DNA from: Caldilinea sp. CFX5
GTDB taxonomy: Bacteria; Chloroflexota; Anaerolineae; Caldilineales; Caldilineaceae
Reading direction: 5' to 3'
Length of the DNA stretch: 64,000 bases
NCBI GenBank assembly: GCA_021405325.1
Contig: QWII01000013.1
Location: 1 to 64,000, forward strand
Positions 59,679-64,000 of this stretch are shown piece by piece (the first letter of the stretch is position 1; each line of letters starts with the position of its first letter). Both the position numbers and the translations under genes were made by a program. The notes below the pieces were generated by a model that worked only from the letters and a program-made list of their open reading frames with translations, was not told where the DNA came from and did not search any database.

Positions 59679-60407
59679 ATGAAAGTATTGATCCTGGGCG
59701 GCGCAGGGATGTTTGGCCCTTATGTCGTGCCGGCCCTGCATGAGAAATATGATCTGCTCGTCACCGACATCAAACCGCTTGACATTGCCTTTCAGGGCGA
59801 ATTTCGCCAGGTCGATGTCGCAAACCCGGAACAGGTGATGGACGCAGCGGCAGGAATGGACGCGATTATCAATCTGTCGGTCTTACGGCAGGATCGCCAA
59901 CTGGCCTTTGATGTGAGTACGCTCGGTTGCTACAACATGATGACAGCGGCGGTAAAGCATGGCATTCGCCGTATCATCAACACCGGCCCTCACTTCACCA
60001 TCGCCGGCCCCAGCTATGAACTCTTTGACTTTGACCTGCACGCCGACATCCCGCCCCAGCCCGGCACCAATCTCTATGCGCTCACCAAGTCGCTAGGGCA
60101 GGAGATCTGTCGCGTCTTTACCGAAGCGCATAATATTTATGTGCAGACCTATCTCTTCTACAACTTCCGCGACCCCGCCGACCTTCAGCGCCAGCATGAG
60201 GTGCGCCCCTTTGCCGTCTCCTGGCAAAATGCAGCCCAGGTTTTCTCATTAGGGCTAGCGATTGGTTTTGAAAAGCTCCCCTCCCGCTGCGAAATCTTTA
60301 ACGTCTTTACCGACATGCCTCACAGTCAATTTCGTAACGACAAAGCTAAACAGATTCTGGGCTTTGAACCGTGGGCTGATATTGCAAGCCTCTGGTGCAA
60401 AGAATAA
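59679..60407 (+). CDS. Extended SDR (NAD-dependent epimerase/dehydratase)
   Basis: GAGG lies 6 nt before ATG 59679; upstream codons of the frame lie in the repeat. The 242-residue product starts V-L-I-L-G-G-A-G-M-F-G-P-Y-V, a good dinucleotide-binding loop, with M-D-A-I-I-N-L-S near 63. The Y-x-x-x-K pair is Y-A-L-T-K, so the enzyme is likely active. The C-terminus is short for an extended SDR. Its place beside the non-catalytic SDR suggests a shared pathway on a sugar or small carbonyl compound, unidentified. Confidence 0.85.
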   Translation: MKVLILGGAGMFGPYVVPALHEKYDLLVTDIKPLDIAFQGEFRQVDVANPEQVMDAAAGMDAIINLSVLRQDRQLAFDVSTLGCYNMMTAAVKHGIRRIINTGPHFTIAGPSYELFDFDLHADIPPQPGTNLYALTKSLGQEICRVFTEAHNIYVQTYLFYNFRDPADLQRQHEVRPFAVSWQNAAQVFSLGLAIGFEKLPSRCEIFNVFTDMPHSQFRNDKAKQILGFEPWADIASLWCKE

Positions 60408-60453
60408 AAGCTGATACAAGTAGACGGTAACGGATCGGATCTGAGGTAGACAA

Positions 60454-60482
60454 GCAACCGGGTTTTCTGAAAACCCGGTTGC
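60454..60482. terminator. Bidirectional terminator, perfect 13-bp stem
   Basis: GCAACCGGGTTTT-ctg-AAAACCCGGTTGC, with T-run and A-run next to the loop. It lies between the convergent SDR and subtilase genes. Confidence 0.88.
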
Positions 60483-60490
60483 TATCCTGA

Positions 60491-62077
60491 TCAATCCGAC
60501 CAACTGACGCTGTTCCAGGCGACACTATTCCAACTGACCGAATTCCAACTGACACTGTTCCAGCTTACTGAATTCCAACTGACGCTGTTCCAACTGACGC
60601 TATTCCAGGCAATCGGTTGCGTGCCGGTCCAGAGCAGTTGGCTGGCGGTAAGTCCGGTGTTGGCTGATTGAGTTGTGTTGCCAGTGACAGCATTATAGAC
60701 ATTAAGATAGGGTGTGTTGACACCGCTACCTGGATCGACCATCATCGAACCTGTATTCAACAGGCGATATTTCACCTGGTCAGGCGTCAGGTTGGGTTCA
60801 TCTTGAAGGAGTAGGGCAACGGCGCCCGTAACCATCGGCGCCGCCATCGAGGTTCCACTCAGGCTAAAGTAGGAACCGTTCACGACACGCGTCGGCGCCA
60901 AGTCATCCCAGGAAGAATGCTGACTTAAGACGCTGACGATCTTGCTGCCGGGCGCCATAATGTTCGGCTTGGCAAAGCCATTGCTGGTAACGCCAAAGGC
61001 GGAATAGGCGCCTGGGGTATCATCACGAGTTCTTGATGTACCTTTTTCATCCATAGCGCCAACGGTGATCAGGAAGGGATCGTGGGCCGGCGCGGCATTG
61101 GCTGTATTGTAGCCGCCGGCCGGCCCTTTATTGCCGGCCGAGACGACAACGACAACGCCATTAAACCAAAGCACTTCCGCCGCGGCACTCATGGGGCTGT
61201 TGTGATAGGACTGTTCCACAGTTGCATTGACTGACAAATTCACCACACGGATGTTATACGTGGCTTTACTTTCGTACACCCATTGCATCGCTTCAACAAT
61301 GTCCGATTCATAAGCCATCCCGGTGTCATCGGCAATCTTAAGATTATACAGGCTGGCATTCGGTGCAATGCCGGCATAAAGACCACCCGAATTTGAGCCG
61401 TTACCGGCGATGATGCCGGCCACATGGCTGCCATGCCCATAGAAATCGACGTTGGCTGTCGAATTGGTGCTAAAAGAGACTGACTTTTTCAAGTTGTTAA
61501 AATCTTGGCTTGAGGATATGCCGCTGTCAATCACGGCGATGCCAATCCCATCACCACGTCGTCCCATGTTCCAAACGGCGCGCACCCCTAAGGTATCCAG
61601 ATAGGTGTTGCTTGGCGTGGTCGTGCCGCTGCCACCGCCCCCTTTCTGCGAACTCTCCACACGCCCGTCAAGCGAAATCCAACGAACGGCTGGGAGAGCC
61701 GCAACTTGCAGAACGGCATGGCCCGGTAACTTGGCGGCAAAGGCGTTGAGGATGTGCAAATCTTTGGTAATAACACCACCTAGGGCAGCCACATTGCGCT
61801 CAATATAGTTGTCCTGCACGGTCTTCTGCACAATCACAGAGACTGCATGCCCGGGTTGGTTAGCGATCATTGTTAGCAACGCCGGCTGTACCTTTTCGCC
61901 AATCACAGGTTGAGGGGCGGCTGCGGAGGCAACAATAGGCAATAGTAACAAAAAGAAGACAAGTAGTAAGCTTATATTGCGTCGCCCCCGCTTTATGCCT
62001 TCAGTCGCAACCGGCATATGCCGATGGCCGACAGCTAGCGTTTTCTTCTGGGATGACGCAGAAGAGTCCAAAATCAT
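60491..62077 (-). CDS. Secreted S8 subtilisin-like protease with W-N-S-V-S tail
   Basis: GGAG lies 6 nt before ATG 62077. A signal peptide follows a basic start (L-L-L-V-F-F-L-L-L-L-P-I-V-A-S-A). Residues about 60-135 are an inhibitor_I9-like propeptide. The catalytic triad is Asp in A-V-I-D-S-G-I-S, His in Y-G-H-G-S-H-V-A-G and Ser in S-G-T-S-M-A-A-P, with the oxyanion Asn in S-A-G-N-K. After the catalytic domain the chain ends with seven W-N-S-V-S-type pentapeptides and W-S-D. Such tails occur in Chloroflexota and actinobacterial subtilases (family recollection); the purpose is unknown. Confidence 0.93.
   Translation of the reverse strand: MILDSSASSQKKTLAVGHRHMPVATEGIKRGRRNISLLLVFFLLLLPIVASAAAPQPVIGEKVQPALLTMIANQPGHAVSVIVQKTVQDNYIERNVAALGGVITKDLHILNAFAAKLPGHAVLQVAALPAVRWISLDGRVESSQKGGGGSGTTTPSNTYLDTLGVRAVWNMGRRGDGIGIAVIDSGISSSQDFNNLKKSVSFSTNSTANVDFYGHGSHVAGIIAGNGSNSGGLYAGIAPNASLYNLKIADDTGMAYESDIVEAMQWVYESKATYNIRVVNLSVNATVEQSYHNSPMSAAAEVLWFNGVVVVVSAGNKGPAGGYNTANAAPAHDPFLITVGAMDEKGTSRTRDDTPGAYSAFGVTSNGFAKPNIMAPGSKIVSVLSQHSSWDDLAPTRVVNGSYFSLSGTSMAAPMVTGAVALLLQDEPNLTPDQVKYRLLNTGSMMVDPGSGVNTPYLNVYNAVTGNTTQSANTGLTASQLLWTGTQPIAWNSVSWNSVSWNSVSWNSVSWNSVSWNSVAWNSVSWSD
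60494..60607 (-). repeat. Seven 15-bp repeats encoding W-N-S-V-S
   Basis: Seven units end the subtilase gene. Synonymous codons differ between units (AAT or AAC for Asn, several Ser codons), so the repeat is conserved as protein and not only by recent slippage. Confidence 0.88.
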
Positions 62078-62308
62078 AATTTTCTCCAAGTAGATATGAT
62101 TACTACGTTCAAACTAGTTCTCAGGTACACCGGAAGTTTTGTAACTATCATCATAACAGAGGCCAACTTACGATAGCGTTACAAAAGGTTATCGATTGGC
62201 TGGGTTTTACAAGGAGCAAAAGGGGTCGGTGAACGCCGGCTAAGGACGCGAACCGGCATGAGTTGGCGCTGGACGCCGTTGCGGCGACGCCGGTCAGCTA
62301 TCGACGCT

Positions 62309-62337
62309 TTGATGATTCACTACTTAGGCTGTATAAT
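62309..62337 (+). promoter_or_regulatory. Promoter of the NHL-repeat gene
   Basis: TTGATG (62309-62314), 17-nt spacer, TATAAT (62332-62337). It gives a leader of about 48 nt with a perfect SD and supports the start at 62392. The rest of the divergent gap from 62078 holds no visible gene. Confidence 0.78.
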
Positions 62338-62391
62338 CTATATTGCAACCCACATACATTCCCGATCCGATCATTCCATAAGGAGGAACCG

Positions 62392-63255
62392 ATGCCATTC
62401 GGCTCAGGCAAATACACTTACGAAGTGCAACCCGGCTGGGGTAAACTGCCCAGCGGCTGGGAATGGGGCTGGATCCCCGCTGTGGCCTGTGATTCGCAGG
62501 ACAATGTCTATGTCTACTCGCGCAGCCAACACCCGCTGGTGATCTTTGACCGTGACGGCAACTTTCTCGATTCGTGGGGCGAGGATATTCTCAAGGACGC
62601 CCACGGCATCTTTATTGACAAGGCTGACAATGTCTGGTGTACCGAGCGCGAGACCCACTGCATCCGCAAATTCAACAAAAAAGGGGAACTAGTGCTGACC
62701 ATCGGCACGCCCGACGTGCAAGGGGCCAACGATGGCGATCCCTTCCGTCTGCCCACCGATCTGGCGATTGCTTCGGACGGCACGCTCTTTATCACCGATG
62801 GCTATGGCAACGCCCGTGTCCACAAGTACACCCAAGAGGGAAAATTGCTCAAATCCTGGGGGACGTGGGGCGATGGCCCTGGTCAATTCCAATTGTCCCA
62901 CTGTGTGCGCATCGACAAGCAGGATCGCCTCTGGGTTTGCGACCGCACCAACAACCGCATCCAACACTTTGACACCGACGGCAACTTCCTGAGCGAGTGG
63001 ACGGGTCTCTACCACCCGGATACGATCCACTTTGACCCCATTGATGATGTCATCTACATTGCCGAATTGGATCAACAGGTAAGCATCTATACGCTGACCG
63101 GCGAACTCCTTAGCCAGTGGGGCGGCCGGGTGAAGAGCGAAAAACCGGGTGAGTTTATAGCCTGTCCGCATGGCATTTGGACCGATTCCCGCGGCGATCT
63201 CTATGTGGGTGAAGTTCAGGCCAATGCCCGCTTACAAAAATTCGTGCGAGTTTAG
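62392..63255 (+). CDS. NHL-repeat beta-propeller protein
   Basis: AGGAGG (62381-62386) lies 5 nt before ATG 62392. The 287-residue protein has six-bladed NHL repeats: V-A-C-D-S-Q-D-N-V-Y-V, G-I-F-I-D-K-A-D-N-V-W, L-A-I-A-S-D-G-T-L-F-I-T-D-G-Y-G-N-A-R-V-H, R-I-D-K-Q-D-R-L-W-V-C-D-R-T-N-N-R-I. Each ends with an F-x-x-x-G-x-F/L-L-x-x-W-G/T element. It has no signal peptide. Similar proteins are annotated as peptidyl-alpha-hydroxyglycine lyase-like or 6-bladed propellers, but the metal-binding residues cannot be confirmed by eye. Scaffold or lactonase-like function is possible. Confidence 0.88.
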   Translation: MPFGSGKYTYEVQPGWGKLPSGWEWGWIPAVACDSQDNVYVYSRSQHPLVIFDRDGNFLDSWGEDILKDAHGIFIDKADNVWCTERETHCIRKFNKKGELVLTIGTPDVQGANDGDPFRLPTDLAIASDGTLFITDGYGNARVHKYTQEGKLLKSWGTWGDGPGQFQLSHCVRIDKQDRLWVCDRTNNRIQHFDTDGNFLSEWTGLYHPDTIHFDPIDDVIYIAELDQQVSIYTLTGELLSQWGGRVKSEKPGEFIACPHGIWTDSRGDLYVGEVQANARLQKFVRV

Positions 63256-63260
63256 TTGCA

Positions 63261-64000
63261 ATGGCAAAACGCAAGGAAAAACCCCAGACTTCGCACGATC
63301 GGCTGTTCAAAGAATTTTTGGAACGCTTTTTACCGGACTTTCTGCGCCTCTTTTTCCCCGAAGAGGCGGCGCGGCTTGATTTCAGCACCTTGCACTTTCC
63401 GCGCCAGGAGTTGTTGGTCAATGTACCACGCCAGTTACTGCGGATCACCGATGTTGTCGGCGAAGTCAAGACCTTTGCCGGTGAACCGGAACTGATCATC
63501 GTTCATGTCGAGATAGAGGGCAACGACCCCAAGCCCCTACCCAAGCGCATGTTTGACTACTATGCGCTGATGCGTATCTTACAGCAAAAACCGGTGCTAC
63601 CCCTTGCCCTGGTTTTTGCCTATGGCGTCGGCGGCTTGAAATGGCGCACCTATCAGGAAAAGCTGTGGGGCCGTGAGTTAGTCCGTTTTCGCTATGGGCA
63701 GGTCGGCCTGCGGGCGCTCGATAGTGAGGAGTACCAGAGCCAAAACAACCCGATTGCCGCCACCTTGGCCGTTCTCATGAAGCGGCGCGGGCGTAGCAAA
63801 GCGCAGGTCAAACTGACGGCATTACAAACCGTCGTTAATAGCAATTTGACAGAAGGCGACAAACTCTTTTTAATAAACATGGTTGAAACATACCTGCCGC
63901 AGCAGGAAGTTTTTGATGCACGGGAGGAAGTTATGCAAGCGCTACAAGCAATTGAACAGACTTGGATGGACAAAATTCTGGAAAAAGGACAGCAGCAAGG
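63261..64000 (+). CDS. Rpn-family PD-(D/E)xK nuclease/transposase-like protein (3' truncated by window)
   Basis: ATG 63261 starts 5 nt after the previous stop and the frame is open to the window end (246 codons). The start (H-D-R-L-F-K-E-F-L-E-R-F-L-P-D-F-L) and L-D-F-S-T-L, then V-G-E-V-K-T-F and L-I-I-V-H-V-E-I-E-G, then P-K-R-M-F-D-Y-Y-A-L-M match the Rpn/PDDEXK_2 family. The likely catalytic residues are Asp in R-L-D-F, Glu in H-V-E-I-E and Lys in L-P-K-R. Rpn proteins promote RecA-independent recombination in E. coli (established). A Gln/Lys-rich tail is starting at the window edge. Confidence 0.85.
   Translation, partial: MAKRKEKPQTSHDRLFKEFLERFLPDFLRLFFPEEAARLDFSTLHFPRQELLVNVPRQLLRITDVVGEVKTFAGEPELIIVHVEIEGNDPKPLPKRMFDYYALMRILQQKPVLPLALVFAYGVGGLKWRTYQEKLWGRELVRFRYGQVGLRALDSEEYQSQNNPIAATLAVLMKRRGRSKAQVKLTALQTVVNSNLTEGDKLFLINMVETYLPQQEVFDAREEVMQALQAIEQTWMDKILEKGQQQ

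Overview
The window looks like a chromosomal segment of a Chloroflexota bacterium, probably Anaerolineae or Caldilineae. This rests on overall character, not on a marker-gene tree: very large secreted TPR-CHAT proteins, lipoproteins with Thr/Pro-rich linkers, a subtilase ending in W-N-S-V-S repeats, an oligopeptide-binding lipoprotein with an Ala/Pro linker, and a mix of TTG/GTG/ATG starts. No phage, IS or CRISPR locus is visible.

Region 1 (1-30.3 kb) is the most unusual part. A + strand run carries lipoproteins that share one N-terminal module (lipobox Cys, then V/I-T-A-I/V-D-x-x-L-P-Y, then an SH3-like fold) but end in different C-termini: a five-bladed beta-propeller (2239-4767), a discoidin-like domain plus carboxypeptidase-regulatory-like domains (6180-8195), and a giant beta-helix of five units spaced exactly 522 bp apart (8233-12609). 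The tail of a fourth paralogue lies at the left edge. The run ends in an exported TPR-CHAT-SH3 protein (12711-15902). Convergent to it is a minus-strand array (30136 to 16042) of an XRE-TM-TPR regulator, two FecR-like/TPR lipoproteins, a TM-TPR protein and two more exported TPR-CHAT proteins. All three CHAT domains keep the His-Cys dyad, always 46 residues apart. I propose an extracytoplasmic CHAT-protease surface system. A HEPN pair lies inside the run on the opposite strand.

Region 2 (30.3-35.3 kb) is regulatory. It has a 56-residue exported peptide precursor that may release a nine-residue two-cysteine peptide, a split NB-ARC plus TPR pair, a DJ-1/PfpI-like protein, and a divergent pair of a small basic protein and an HTH protein with strong promoters and a palindromic operator.

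Region 3 (35.5-51.6 kb) is mostly housekeeping and metabolic: tRNA-Leu(GAG), htpG, a HemL-like aminotransferase with an ATP-grasp ligase, a PKD surface protein with a structured leader, rimO, a MerR-like protein, a DUF1232 protein, a Helicase_C_3-type protein and a peptide ABC importer without ATPases.

Region 4 (51.6-64 kb) holds an MDR dehydrogenase, a protein with a decayed C39-peptidase-like tail, a Uma2 nuclease with a probably leaderless start, a solitary molybdopterin hydroxylase large subunit, a decayed RelE toxin beside an intact antitoxin, a PLP desulfhydrase/deaminase, two SDR proteins, a subtilase, an NHL-repeat protein and a truncated Rpn-like nuclease. Many gene ends carry long, nearly perfect hairpins, most of different sequence; two share a core with unrelated arms.
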